Below are positions 51,294-62,332 of a stretch of DNA of 64,000 nucleotides, piece after piece. The stretch comes from Torymus aiolomorphi (taxonomy: Eukaryota; Arthropoda; Insecta; Hymenoptera; Torymidae): positions 4,747,001 to 4,811,000 of the forward strand of contig CM070875.1 of the NCBI GenBank assembly GCA_036365515.1, given 5' to 3'. Numbering within the stretch: position 1 is the stretch's first letter; every line of letters starts with the position of its first letter. Below the pieces are notes generated by a model. It searched no databases and was not told the origin of the DNA. It saw only the letters and a program-made list of their open reading frames with translations. The translations under genes and the position numbers were made by a program.

Positions 51294-51580
51294 CTCGGCG
51301 GGGCTTACACCAGTGGTGCAGTGCGGTGAGGATCTCCAATGAAATAAAAATTTAACGAGTGCGTCATGCTTATCGTTGTTTCCTTTTATTAATAGCGAAA
51401 ATTTACTTTTAAACGTTTTAACCGCGTTTTCGGTCGCACCGTTCGACGCGGGGTGATACGGCGCAGTTCTAATGTGCTTAATGCCGCTACTTTTAACGAA
51501 ATCTTGAAAAATTTTTCCGCAAAAAGTCGGCCCGTTATCTGTTATCAGTGTTACACTGAGAAAAATGTTGTAGTAAATTT

Positions 51581-51734
51581 GGCATGGTGTGGTTTGTGCA
51601 CATAAGAATTATGCACATATTTATTGTGCACACTTTAGCATTGGTGTATATCTATATCTATGTGTATACTCCAATGCTAAAGTGTGCACAATAAATATGT
51701 GCATAATTCTTATGTGCACAAACCACACCATGCC
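51581..51734. mobile_element. 154-base palindromic MITE with 8-bp target duplication GTAAATTT
   Basis: GGCATGGTGTGGTTTGTGCA...TGCACAAACCACACCATGCC, virtually perfect arms around a short TATCTATATC centre. GTAAATTT directly flanks it on both sides (51573-51580 and 51735-51742). Confidence 0.88.
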
Positions 51735-52395
51735 GTAAATTTTATTATAACTGTAATAAAAATTACTATAAAGTATAGGAAGGGTGAGATAAATACACTT
51801 TATGCTGCATTTTTATTATAATTGTATGAATAATTACAAAATTTCTTGTAATTTTTATGACAGTTGTTGATTAGAAAGTATTACGAAATAAAAGAAAAAT
51901 TGCTATACACATAGCAAAAACTGTGATATAATAAAATTTAAAATATATGCTTTTAATTTTTATTAGAATAGAATGTAAATTTTATTTTGTAGCGTTTAAA
52001 TTTTACTTTGTAGCGTATAAATTTTATTTTGTAGCTTATTAAAAATTACTATAAATATAGTAAAAAGTGCCACATTCAAAAATTGTTACAGGCCATAAGA
52101 AAGTTTGCTATCCAACATAGTAAAAATTGCTACAACATTAGTACTTTCTGCGCAGATCAAGGCGCCCACGTGTCTGATTGAGGTTATGTTTCTACGGGAA
52201 TTTCACTTTGTCTTGCTTTTAAGTTTACAAAACATTCCTTCAATTATTTTATTTTTATATTATGCATATTAATGATAAGTTTCTTTGTGTTATCAAAGTT
52301 ATTTATTGTCATTATTTAATATTATCTGAAATTTTCTTGAAATCGATGGTTTGACATGTACAAGTTCCAAAATTTTACACTCAAGAATCCTATTT

Positions 52396-52460
52396 GGGTA
52401 AGTGGTTAGCGTGTCCGATTGCCGCGGTGAAGGTTGCAGGTTCGATCCCAACGCTCGTAA
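52396..52460 (+). other. tRNA-like segment with box A and box B (tRNA-derived or SINE head)
   Basis: TAAGTGGTTAGCGTG resembles a box A and GGTTCGATCCC is a perfect box B, about 31 bases apart, as in Pol III tRNA promoters. A possible anticodon stem-loop GTCCG-ATTGCCG-CGGTG lies between. Acceptor and T stems do not pair well, so it is not a working tRNA gene. Confidence 0.55.
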
Positions 52461-52703
52461 AAAAAATATTTTTATTTCTCATTTTAATTTATTTTTACAT
52501 TAAATATTGTATTATTAGAGTCTGAAAATAGTTCTGAAAACAGGAAGAATGAGAAAAAATGTAATTTTTTGAAATTTAAGGTCATTCATAAAAATTACTA
52601 TGTTGCATAGCAAAAATTGTTATAATTTCGATTTGTTCCTCCGTTCCTACAAAATATAGTAATTTTTCTTATGTTTATAATAAATTTTACTACAACATTT
52701 CTC

Positions 52704-53432
52704 TCAGTGTACTCGTAAGCCCCACGTGCAAAAATATTCTTTAAAAGCTCTCGTAGTTACTTCCGCGGTAATGTTACGCATTTCTTTAACATCGATCCAC
52801 TTTGAGTATGCATCGATTATTATTAGGTACATATTACCTTCTAAAGGTCCTAAAAAATCTGCATGTAAACGATGATTTGGTCCGTCAGGCCAAATCCACG
52901 GATGTAACGACATTTTTGGTGGGTTGCTCGCGTTTTCTAAACATAGTGGGCACGATTTGCCAATATTTTCGATATCGTGGTCAATATTTGGCCACCATAT
53001 ATATGACCGTGCAATACTTTTCATACGAACGATTCCCATGTGTGACTCATGTAATTCATTTAATAGCTGTTCGCGCAGCGCATTCGGAATTAAAATTCGA
53101 TGACCCCACATAATACATCCCCCTTCAATGGATAGCTCGTTCCGTCTGCGCACATAAGGGAATACGTCGTCCGGTATTTCGTTTGGCCAACCTTGCAAAA
53201 CAAATTTTTTAACTACACTCAATGTTGAATCATTGTCTGTTTTGATTCTTACTACTTCTGCAGAGATTGTTTGCACGTCATCTATTACTACATTTAAATA
53301 CGAATACTCATCGCGATTTCCGTCGTTCAATTCATTGTTTTCATTTATGCTCAAACACGATAAGCAATCGGCACTAATGTTTTCTTTTCCCTTAATGTAT
53401 TTAATTTCGTAATCGAAACCCGATAAAAACAC
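52704..53432 (-). pseudogene. Gypsy integrase N-terminal part (zinc finger and first catalytic Asp)
   Basis: Contains the RNase H end motif KYIKGKENISADCLSCLS, then the HHCC finger (LHESHMGI...SYIWWPNID...CPLC). The start of the core follows with LHADFLGPLEGN (catalytic Asp) and DAYSKWIDV. The frame ends at the inserted TA element. Confidence 0.92.
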
Positions 53433-53435
53433 ACT

Positions 53436-53888
53436 CTAACGTAGTACCCTACTAGCAACCATCATAGGCAAGCCCTTTTTGTCTCCAAATATATAAATCA
53501 GCGGTTTATGATCTGTCTCTAATATAAACCGTCTACCGTAAACATACTGATAAAGTGCTAGCGCTTCCTTGTCAAGCTGTAAATAATCCCTTTCAGCTTT
53601 TGACAAGATTCGTGACGCGAATGCTACCGGCCTAACTCCGTTTTTCTCTACGATGTGTGCTAAAACCGCTCCTACTCCAGTCGGAGATGCGTCCGCAGTT
53701 ACTTTTACAGGGAGCTCCGTATTGTATGGCATTAACACTTCGTACGACATTAAGCTCGCTTTGGCATCTCGAAGCGCTTTTTCGCAGTCGCTTGTCCAAT
53801 TCCACATATTTTCTTTTCCTAGTACTTGGTACAATGGGTAAACTTTATTAGAATAGTTCCTAATGAATTTTGCATAATAATTTAACAT
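53436..53888 (-). pseudogene. Gypsy RT thumb and RNase H
   Basis: FLGMLNYYAKFIRNYS-type thumb, then KVTADASPTGVGAVLAH and DKEALALYQYVYGRRFILETDHKPL (RNase H acidic residues visible). It ends at a stop beside the integrase frame. Confidence 0.92.
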
Positions 53889-54056
53889 ACCTAGGAAAAT
53901 TTGTAACTCGTGTATATTTTCCGGTCTTTTAACATTCGTAATCGCTATAATTTTATCTTGTAATACATGTATCCCAGCTTTGCCTATTTCATATCCTAAA
54001 AATTTAATCCTCTTAGTAGTAAAAACGCATTTTGACTTTTTTAACCTTAGTCCAGC

Positions 54057-55256
54057 TTAGCTCAGTCTTTTCAAAACTTCTTTAAATCGCTTATTGTGTG
54101 TCTCCATATCCGGACCCATAATCAAGAAATCGTCGAAAAATATAACTACCCCTTTGATACCTGACATCAATTTCTCTATTTCTCTTTGGAATAACCCCGG
54201 AGCCGAGCTTACCCCATAACATAATCTTGTATAATAAAACAACCCCAGATGAGTGGATACTGTCGTAAGTAACTGAGACGATTTGACTAGCTCCACTTGC
54301 TGATAAGCATGAGACATGTCGAGTTTCGAAAAGGCTGCGTTGCCCCCTAATTTCGAAAGAAGATCCTGAATTCGCGGAATCGGATGCCTATCCGTTTTTA
54401 AGCACGGGTTCAGAGTAATCTTGTAATCACCGCAAATTCTTATTTCGCCATTGCTTTTCAGAATGGGTACTATCGGTGTAGCCCACTCACTACTCTCGAC
54501 CGCAACTAAAACGCCCTCTTTTACAAGTCTTTTGATCTCCGCCTCGATCTTGCTCCGCATCGCATAAGGTACCGGTCGAGATTTGCGATAAACGGGTGTG
54601 GCTTCGTCTTTCAAATGCAATTCAAATTTACCTTTATTATAAGTTCCTAAGCCTTCAGTAAATAAAACGTCAAATTCTTTTAATATTTTTAAAACGTTCT
54701 CTTTTTCATCATCGTCAATTTTTTTAATCGTTAAATTTTTTTGTTCTTCTCTTACTAATTTCAAAACCGAAAGCCAATCCCGCCCGATTATCGGCAATCC
54801 TCTACCGGGCATTACAAATAATTCTAATTTGTGTTGTTTCTTATCGTGATCTACTTTAACTTCGAGTATACCTAATGGAATGATCGGATCACCCGCATAG
54901 CTTTTGAATTTCCGACATGTTTCTTTTAACTCCGCGGCTTTGAATTGTGAACTATCGCGGTACTCTTTTGATATGGCGGTTATCGGTGAACCCGTGTCAA
55001 TTTCAAATTTCGTAATACTATCATTCACTAAAACTGCGATTTCATACGGTTTAATATTACTAATCGTTTCGACCTTTTCTTCTTTGATCATAAAGAAATT
55101 ATTAAAATCCTCGGTAAGATCGCATTCATCTAAAAAATGTTGCTTATTTGCGTTCGGCTTCCGATCATTCTCATTCGCTTTTTTCCCGGCATTTCCAGAA
55201 TTACTACCGTTCTTTACTTTACAAACGGCTGCTAAATGGCCCGGTTTATGGCACAC
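54057..55256 (-). pseudogene. Gypsy CCHC end, protease and reverse transcriptase
   Basis: Opens in the CCHC knuckle (CHKPGHLAAVC). The protease active site is FEIDTGSPITAIS, and GLPIIGRDWL follows. RT motifs: EGVLVAVESSEWATPIVPILK, FSKLDMSHAYQQVEL and VVIFFDDFLIMG (the catalytic Asp pair as FFDD in place of the usual YxDD). A stop at 54057 interrupts the polyprotein before the thumb. Confidence 0.93.
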
Positions 55257-55414
55257 ATTACATTCGTATGAACGAAATCTACATTCCGTTGAGAAATGAT
55301 TGCCTTTACCGCACCAAAAGCATTTCTTGGAATTCGCGCTGTTCCGCGAACCTTCTCCCGAACGCTTACCGGCCTTAACCGCCCTCTTACTACGAAATTC
55401 AGCACTGACGTTTG

Positions 55415-56131
55415 TTACTGGCCGCTGCCGCTCTTCATGGAAGTCGGCATGCCCTCAGCGCCTCGACCCGCTTGCTCGAACGTTGTTGCCATCTCGATCG
55501 CCTTGTTGATGTCCAAGTCCTTCTCCCTCAATAGGCGTTTCTGCAGCGCCTCTATTCTCAATCCCCATACGAATTGGTCGCGCATGGATGTATTTTGGTT
55601 TGTTCCAAAGTTGCAGTAAGTGGACGCCTTCTTCAAGTCTTCAACGTACGACTTAACGTCCTGCCCATCACTCTGTCGACATTGTTTGAATTTGAAACGC
55701 TCCAACATCTCGTTCGGGGCAGGGTCCATGTGCTTCACCATTATCTCTGACAAATCCTTGTAAGTCTTGGATTTAGGCAAATCAGGAGCACACAAATTCC
55801 TAAGGATTGCATATCCTTCGCGTCCAACTAGCGTAAGAAATAATGCCGCTTTCTTCTCTTCTTTAACGCTGTTTGCCTCGAAATATTGCTCGAGTCTCTC
55901 GTGCCACATCGACCAATTCTCAGAACGAGAGAATTCGTTGATCGATCCTATCGGTGCCGTCATTACTTCTACTTTTTGGCTTGTTTTCCTCTGATTTAAC
56001 AACTGACCTTCTCTGTTAACATGCTCCCTTTGCACTCTTAATTCTTCTCTCTGTTTTGCTAATTCACTTTGTTGCCTTTTCAACTCCTCTTTTTGGGCTT
56101 CCAAACTAACTTCCGTCGTATCAGATGGCAT
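55415..56131 (-). pseudogene. Gypsy gag
   Basis: Starts with a Glu/Gln/Arg-rich coiled coil (residues about 8-50). Capsid-like sequence follows (WSMWHERLEQYFEANSV, FLTLVGREGYAILRNL and RFKFKQCRQSDGQDVKSYV). It stops at 55415, before the zinc knuckle, which lies in a different frame. Confidence 0.9.
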
Positions 56132-56202
56132 GCTCTGTGAGCCAACCCTTTGTTGCCTTGACTTTTTTTTTTTTTTTATTATTACTTTTACCTCGTCGCC
56201 AA

Positions 56203-56418
56203 TGTAATGTATTTATTGAAAAATAACAATAACTATACGATACTATAATGTTTATTGTAAGTAAATAAGTAATGAGTGTACAGAGAAGATTTAGTGCCGT
56301 GTGCACTGGTCGGTATCCTGTATGCGTCTGTCGGAGACGCGGCGCGATTCGCGCTCGGCGCTCTCGCCCCCGAAGAGGTCGCTCGCTGCGCCCTCTATAT
56401 ACTTGATTATATACTACA
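56203..56418 (-). repeat. Gypsy 5' LTR (216 bases)
   Basis: Partner of 50468-50675. It adjoins the candidate primer site TTGGCGACGAGG (minus strand). Confidence 0.93.
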
Positions 56419-56423
56419 GTATA

Positions 56424-56978
56424 TAACACAAGATTCAGAGAATCACGGTTGATAATGTGTCGTCGAATATAACTTTTATGAAAGAACTCTCTATCATATT
56501 GAAAAAAGATGATATTGTATTCGATGCCGAAGATCAACATTTCAGATGTTTTGCGCATATACTTAATTTAGGTATACAAGACATTTTGAGTCTGATAAAA
56601 GTGAATGTCAATCCTGATGAGCCACTGAAATCTACGATTGGTGAAAAAGATGAGGAGGAAAATTTGGATAATGTTTCAGATAGTGAAGATGAAAATATCG
56701 ATGATGAGCAAACCATCTCAGAAAGTCTTCTGAAACTCAGATCCCTTTGCAAAAAAACTCATTATTCAGAAAAGATAAACATTCATTTGAAATTGTGTTG
56801 TACCGGTGTAAATGAAAAATATCTAAAAGTAGTATTAGATGTGAAAACACGCTGGAACTCCACGTATAACTTACTGAATACAGCTTTTCAAATGAAGAAA
56901 ACTTTATCGAAGCTCTGTGAAACCTATCCAGGATTAGAAAATTATAGACTTGAAGAAGCAGAGTGGAATTTTTTGTAA
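56424..56978 (+). pseudogene. hAT transposase, catalytic region after the Gypsy insertion
   Basis: It resumes in the same reading frame as the segment ending at 50467, but with an immediate TAA (56424-56426). RITVDNVSSNITFMKELS follows, with DAEDQHFRCFAHILNLGIQD (Cys-x2-His of the family), an acidic loop and VKTRWNSTYNLL. A second stop closes the frame at 56976-56978. Confidence 0.88.
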
Positions 56979-57023
56979 CTTATTAAAAAATCATTAGGAT
57001 ATTTCAAATATTTTGGTGAAATT

Positions 57024-57263
57024 GTGTCTTTTCAAAATGAATTCACGTTACCTTCCGCTGTTATATCATTTAATATGCTTCTCGATAAAATAGAACAGAT
57101 CATTTTTCAGTTAGATGATAAAATCGACACAAATTACAACGATGAAAAATTACTATTGGCCATCCAGAACGGTCGAGATAAGATACTGAAACATTACAAG
57201 ACGTGTAATTGGATTTATTGCGTATTGTTGTTACTCAATTCAAGACATACTCTTAGGATTTGA
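57024..57263 (+). pseudogene. hAT transposase, helical region before the dimerisation domain
   Basis: YFGEIVSFQNEFTLPSAVIS and LLAIQNGRDKILKHYKTCNW are typical of hAT transposases between the catalytic core and the C-terminus. It stops at 57261. Confidence 0.75.
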
Positions 57264-57264
57264 C

Positions 57265-57738
57265 TTGACAACTTGGGGAAGAGCAATGAAAGAAGAATCG
57301 CTTAAAACATTTGAGGAGGTATATTGCAGAGATTATTTTGTTCAGATACAATTAGTTTCAGAGAAACCTAAAGAGATACAAAAATCAGTTGAGGATTCTT
57401 TTTACATTGACTCTCTTTTTGAAGACGATAACAACGTTGCTGAATCATGGAGAAAAGAAATTAATAAATATTTTGAGCCTCCAAAAGAACCCAAAGGTAC
57501 AAATGTTCAGGATTGGTGGAAGGCTAACAGTCACATATATCCAACATTAGTCAAGTTTGCTCGCGACGCACTGAGTATGCAGGCACCCTCCGTTTTTGTA
57601 GAGAGATTTTCTAAGAGCAATCTTGTAATGACTGATAAAAGAGCTTCGCTGAAAAGCGATATATTCAAAGCTCTCGTACTTATACATTCGTGGATGAAAT
57701 CAAAGTTAAGAGTACAAATTTGTGAAATCAATTTCTAG
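57265..57738 (+). pseudogene. hAT transposase C-terminal dimerisation domain
   Basis: NVQDWWKANSHIYPTLVKFA, LSMQAPSVFVERFSKSN and DIFKALVLIHSWMKSKL make up the hATC dimer domain (SxxSERxFS-like block present as APSVFVERFS). It ends at a stop in 57736-57738. Confidence 0.9.
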
Positions 57739-57921
57739 TTAAAAAAAATCATTTGTAAATGTTATTTATAAAATAATTTATAATGATGTGACGGAGATAC
57801 GGCTCTGCACAAGTGCGCGCAAAGACACACCGACACATATACACATATACGTACGGCTAGGTAAAGCCATGGGTAAGCCATAAGTAAGGCGAGTAACACT
57901 CGACAAGCAGGGGGGACAATT

Positions 57922-57923
<2 letters not shown>

Positions 57924-57974
<51 letters not shown>
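57924..57974. repeat. (GA)n microsatellite followed by poly-G
   Basis: GA run of about 50 bases, then GGGGGGGGG. Confidence 0.95.
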
Positions 57975-57982
<8 letters not shown>

Positions 57983-58009
57983 TACATGTAAACAGAAGAA
58001 GAGAATATA

Positions 58010-58945
58010 ATAGAATAGAATAGAATATTTATTGACGACTAAGGACTCTGCGGTCCAGGATAGTCAGGTACATAGTTATAATTAATAAATACAGTGGAAA
58101 CTTGGTACATTATATACACGCAGTAAGACAGGTCAGGTACATATAGTGCGGTATAATAAAAGAAATAAAATAAAATAAAATAAAATAAAATAAACGCTTT
58201 CCGATCAGGTAACTTTTAAACTAGCGCATACATCAGATCTTAAAAAACTACTTAACAATATAAAAATATAAAAATAATAACAAGAATAATAAAATAAAAT
58301 AAAAATAATACTAGGTAAAGATGAAAAAAAAAAAATAAAATAAAAAACGAAAGTAAATAAATAAACAAAATAAAATATGCATAGATCATTTGACTCACGA
58401 GATAAAAAATACTTAGCAAAAGCGGTTTGAATCGAGGCTCCCGATAATGCTTCCTAATACTGTCTGGTAGTTCGTTCCAAAGGCGTGCCACTCCAATTGT
58501 AAAAGAGCGCTTGTTGCATTTCAGGCGGGCCCGTTGTATTTTCAGGTCCAACTTCGAGCACCGCTTGGAGCCAGATTTATCGCTAGGTCGAAAGGCAAAG
58601 TTCTCCGCCAAGTAACGTGGAGAGGATGAGCGTAAAACATTGGCATGGAGGCACAGGCACACGTAGTTTCGACGGGAACAGTACGAGAGGATCTCATGAT
58701 CGACGAAGGTGGACGTGATATGGTCATATTTTTTGACTCCTGTGGCAAACCGTAGGGCAGCCTTTTTGCACCTTTGTAGCTTCATGACCAGCTCGGCTGA
58801 AAGATCGAGAAATAGTACTCTAGGTGGGGGAAGACTAGTGACTTTACCAAGACGAGCTTTGTATTACGAGGCGGGGGTCTCTTCGGAAGAGGACGGACAA
58901 TTGCACTCTTCCAGACCGACGGAAAGATGCCAGTTTGCAAAGAGC
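58010..58945 (-). mobile_element. Internally deleted LINE relic (second non-LTR element)
   Basis: On the minus strand, GIFPSVWKSAIVRPLPK (RT entry) at about 58944-58894 is followed within about 30 bases by the RT thumb (LVKSLVFPHLEY). So most of the RT palm including the YxDD box has been deleted. The C-terminal frame 58785-58252 and a 3' tail with (TTCTA)n (58016-58027 on + as TAGAA) follow. It has a different 3' end from the LINE at 6-9 kb. Confidence 0.8.
58252..58785 (-). pseudogene. LINE ORF2 C-terminal fragment
   Basis: LQRCKKAALRFATGVKKYDH, then RRNYVCLCLHANVLRSSSPRY and FTIGVARLWNELPDSIR are standard for the region after the RT in insect LINEs. The last 40 residues are hydrophobic translation of an AT-rich 3' UTR. 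Confidence 0.8.
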
Positions 58946-59087
58946 AATCAAATATACGTCTTTATTGACTGTGTAAAGGCAGTCTATTGTTGATATATGC
59001 CGCTACTGGCTACAGAAATTGCATTAAAACGTATCTAAATATAGTTATATAGTTTATTCCGAAAATATTCAATTGAACAAATGGTCA

Positions 59088-59295
59088 AGTGGAGTTGTAT
59101 CGTTTTTCCAGGATATTGGATAAAAAAAGTGGAGTTATACATGGTTTTTCAGGGACTTATTCTAAATAACAGTGAAGTTATATGGTTTTTCCTGGAGTTA
59201 TTCTAAAAAAAAAAAAATGGAGATATGTGGTTATTCCGGGAACATGTTGAAAAAATGGAGTTATAGCGTTTTTCCTTGTGTTTATTCAAGACAAC
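59088..59295. repeat. Degenerate tandem repeat, about 40-base unit, 5 copies
   Basis: GGAGTTRTA..GTTTTTCC..G..TTATTC-like units begin near 59091, 59131, 59174, 59219 and 59258. A stray further unit is at about 59385. Non-coding. Confidence 0.65.
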
Positions 59296-59419
59296 GAGTG
59301 CACTTTAGTAATTTTATTCATGATTACGTGATAAAGGTCTGTTCGAAGATAAGAAATAAGACATAAAACCTATTTTGAAAAACATGTCACTTATGTGGTT
59401 TTTTCGGGAAGCCACATAT

Positions 59420-59552
59420 ATTATTACCGATGAAAATAGTGTTACAACTATAACACTATTCGTTCACCTTTTAGAATAGTTAATCTAAATATGAACAACA
59501 TTTATTGTAGCTTTATTTAGTATATAAAATTAAATTTTTATAAAATTTATTC
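59420..59552. repeat. Dispersed repeat, copy 2, interrupted by the Copia LTR
   Basis: Matches 30218-30351 up to AAAATTTATTC; the next base is the first of the LTR (TGTTGGGG). Confidence 0.8.
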
Positions 59553-59804
59553 TGTTGGGGTAAGACAACAAGATAAACGCAACAAATCAAGATGAAACAA
59601 AAGCTTATTGAACACACTCCTATCACTTATTCCATACGTCTGTCGCGCTCGGCGCGTTGCGACCATCTGACTAGAGCGGCTAGCGCTCTCCCTCCCCGCG
59701 CTGCGGCGGCGCTCGCTCGCGTCGCGCGGCATTGCTCTCTTACATACATCTATATATCTATATCTACTTTAACGCTACGCAGATTGATCACATAAATCCC
59801 AACA
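59553..59804 (-). repeat. Copia 3' LTR (252 bases)
   Basis: TGTTGGG...CCCAACA ends. On the minus strand it is preceded by the polypurine tract GATTGAGAGGGAG (59805-59817). Confidence 0.88.
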
Positions 59805-60350
59805 CTCCCTCTCAATCCAGTAGCATCGCATACATAAATAAGATCTGTGTTTATATTAACGCACCTATCTCTACATATTATAATTTAATTAAATCCGGGA
59901 TTAATACTGGTCCGTCTGATTATCACTGGTCTTTGGTCGGAATTGTTTTCTTCCCTTTGACTGGTTTATACCGGTGCTTCAGCCTCTTATCTAATAACAC
60001 CTAGCAGTCTTACCTTTAGTTTGACTAGGTACATTCCAGTCGTCAGTTTCTCCTGTGAACAGAACAAAATTTAAGCCTCTTTCTTATTAAGTATTTCATA
60101 TGTCAGTGAATCCAATATATATTGTATCCAATATATTTAATACAATTATTATTTATACACTCTTTAAAATAATGGTATCTTCTCTCTACCATATACCTCT
60201 CTACCATATACGCCATATGCAATACGATGCCATTGGATACTGATTCTGTCTAATAACGAAATTCACGGAATTTCGCAGTGACATTCACTCTTGACAAATC
60301 TCACTTATCGCAGCATACTCAGCTTGACAAGTGAATAAAGCTACACTCGA

Positions 60351-60548
60351 TTACTTATAAATCCTCCAAACCACAGAGTCTCCAAAGAATTTAATTATAA
60401 ATCCGCATGTAGTCAGCGAGTTCTTACAGTCTATCAAACTCGCATCAGAATACCCTAATATTACTTCTGATTCTGCTCTATATGTCAAAATAAATTTTTG
60501 TAATCCCTGACTAATATTATAACACTCTCTTGGCCACTTTTCACTCAA
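60351..60548 (-). pseudogene. Copia RNase H fragment
   Basis: VILGYSDASLIDCKNSLTTC followed by GFIIKFFGDSVVW is the Copia RNase H signature (GYSDADWA...STSGY...VSW). Flanking frames are broken. Confidence 0.85.
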
Positions 60549-62332
60549 TGTTCATGGGCTCAATTTGATGCCTACTTATTACTTTAACTACGTATAATAT
60601 GTCGGACTTCGTGCAATTTTCCAAGTACAACAGCGATCCCACAACCTCTCAAAACTATTTCTTGGGGAATTAAGTTATTTTTCTCGCCTTCTTCTCGATT
60701 TATTCTCTCACTCTATTAATTACTTGACTAGTCCCCTTGTAGCCAAACACGTTACTTACAAATTTCTCCTGCCTCGATTTTATTGTTTGTAAACTTTTTC
60801 TTCTTTGTAACAACTTCCAACACTCCTTTTTTCTACAGAAAATTGAGTTCAGATTCTATCGCTTCTTCCAGTTTTCTCCCTCTGTTTCTATGATCTTAAT
60901 TCGTTTCCTGAATTTTCTCCTTTTCGGGTGTTTTTGACTCTCTAAACTATCCTTTTTTCTGTACATGAACTCTCATCTTTAAGATGTACGTCTTTGTAAG
61001 TTTTATTTTCTATAAACTTCACATGTCTGCTTTCAAACAGTTTCTTTTGCTCAGATACATAGATAATGTACCCTGTCAAAATATACCCAACTAGAAAAAC
61101 TTTCAACACTTATTTCCAAATTTAGTGCTACTGTTTCTCAGTATTTTGAAAACTCTAACGCAAACCAACCTTCTAAACTGCTCAATATTATGATTGTGTT
61201 TGAGAGCTATCTTTCTAAGTGATTTTTCGGCCCTATTGCGTTTTTTGTCAAAATACAACTTCATTCTTTTAGTAATACACGTCCCACATTCTATGATATC
61301 TCTGTCACTATCATAACCTCTCTTTTACCTGTCAAATATTTATTTGACATATGACCTAGTCTCAAATGCCACAGCACTGTTTTACTCATTTCTGCACTAG
61401 AATCTGATTCGTTTTCTAACTTATCCCTAATTTCCATTTTGTCATTTTCGGTTCTACTTTCTGTAATTTGAAACTTTCTATTATTTACAGTCGTTAATAA
61501 ATCTGATTATTAAGCCAATTTACTCTCTAAAATATCATTCCCTTTTCACTTTTACGATTTTTGTTTTCTAGTTCCTTTCCATTTACTGATTCTACTCTCA
61601 ATTTATTTTTGCTCCCAGTATTATAGTTTATTTCAGTGCCTCGTTTTACAGCTAATGCGAAAAGACTCACGTGATATTTTCTATCGTCTTTCTCTGTTAT
61701 TACCATTAATTTTACTATCAAAAAGGGCTCTCATAGATTCCAGAAATTATTTTCTCTTCAGATCCCAGATCATAGATATTTATTCTACAATTGTCTAAAT
61801 GGATTTGTAAACCCTAATCAACAAACTGTCTAGGTGACTATAAATTCTCTGGTAACTCCTCAGAATACAATACGTTATTTAACATGAACTCTCCACCCGT
61901 CTCTGATCTAATTTTTATTTCCTTATTAGCGCATTTAATCAAATGATTATTATTCCTATTTAACATCTCAAAATCAATTTCGTTTTACTTAAGTGCTCAG
62001 TCACGACTGAGACTGTAATTAATTTAACAATTATATTTCCATTCTATTCCTCCTCTGATCCTCCTATCGATTCCTCCTATCGATCTATACTGTTCTTTGC
62101 TTACAGATAAATTCATTTTCTCACCTTCTCTCTCTCTCCTCCTTCGTTCATCCTCCTCTCCGGCGGCCATTAGGGACCAGCCGGGGGTTGTAGCACCGCC
62201 ACGGCCTCTGCCACCACGCTCTCGGCCAGCTCCTCTGCCTTTCACAAACACTAGAGTACCTCGAGCCCCAGATCCCCTGGTCAATTGAAGCTGTTTCTCC
62301 TCCTGTCTCGCTTGTTTGGCAGGCCTCCATTG

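Larger units (their letters stand above)
51552..52711. mobile_element. TA-flanked non-autonomous element inside the Gypsy integrase
   Basis: Inverted ends CACTGAGAAAAATGTTGTAG (51554) and CTACAACATTTCTCTCAGTG (to 52709), bounded by TA. It splits the integrase catalytic core. The interior is AT-rich and repeatedly shows TAGTAAAAATT / TAGCAAAAATT motifs. It also holds the 154-base palindrome (51581-51734) and a tRNA-like segment (about 52396-52460). No transposase frame. Confidence 0.88.
50463..56423 (-). mobile_element. Ty3/Gypsy LTR retrotransposon, minus orientation, with GTATA target duplication
   Basis: LTRs at 50468-50675 and 56203-56418 begin TGTAATG and end CTACA (as read on +). The 5-base duplication GTATA lies at 50463-50467 and 56419-56423. 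On the minus strand the order is gag, CCHC knuckle, protease, RT, RNase H, integrase, then a basic C-terminal tail. A G-rich polypurine tract abuts the left LTR (CTCCCCCGC at 50677 on +). A TTGGCGACGAGG candidate primer site abuts the right LTR on -. Several in-frame stops and a 1.2-kb insertion make it defective. Confidence 0.95.
47905..57741 (+). mobile_element. Decayed hAT transposon relic, split by several insertions
   Basis: Transposase segments appear in order on +: BED finger (47905-48240), start of the catalytic region (50156-50467), its continuation (56424-56978), an all-alpha region (57024-57263) and the C-terminal dimerisation domain (57265-57738). Between them lie a CAGTGGGC-ended element (48418-49294) and a complete-length Gypsy element (50463-56423). 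Terminal inverted repeats of the hAT itself were not recognised. Confidence 0.85.
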
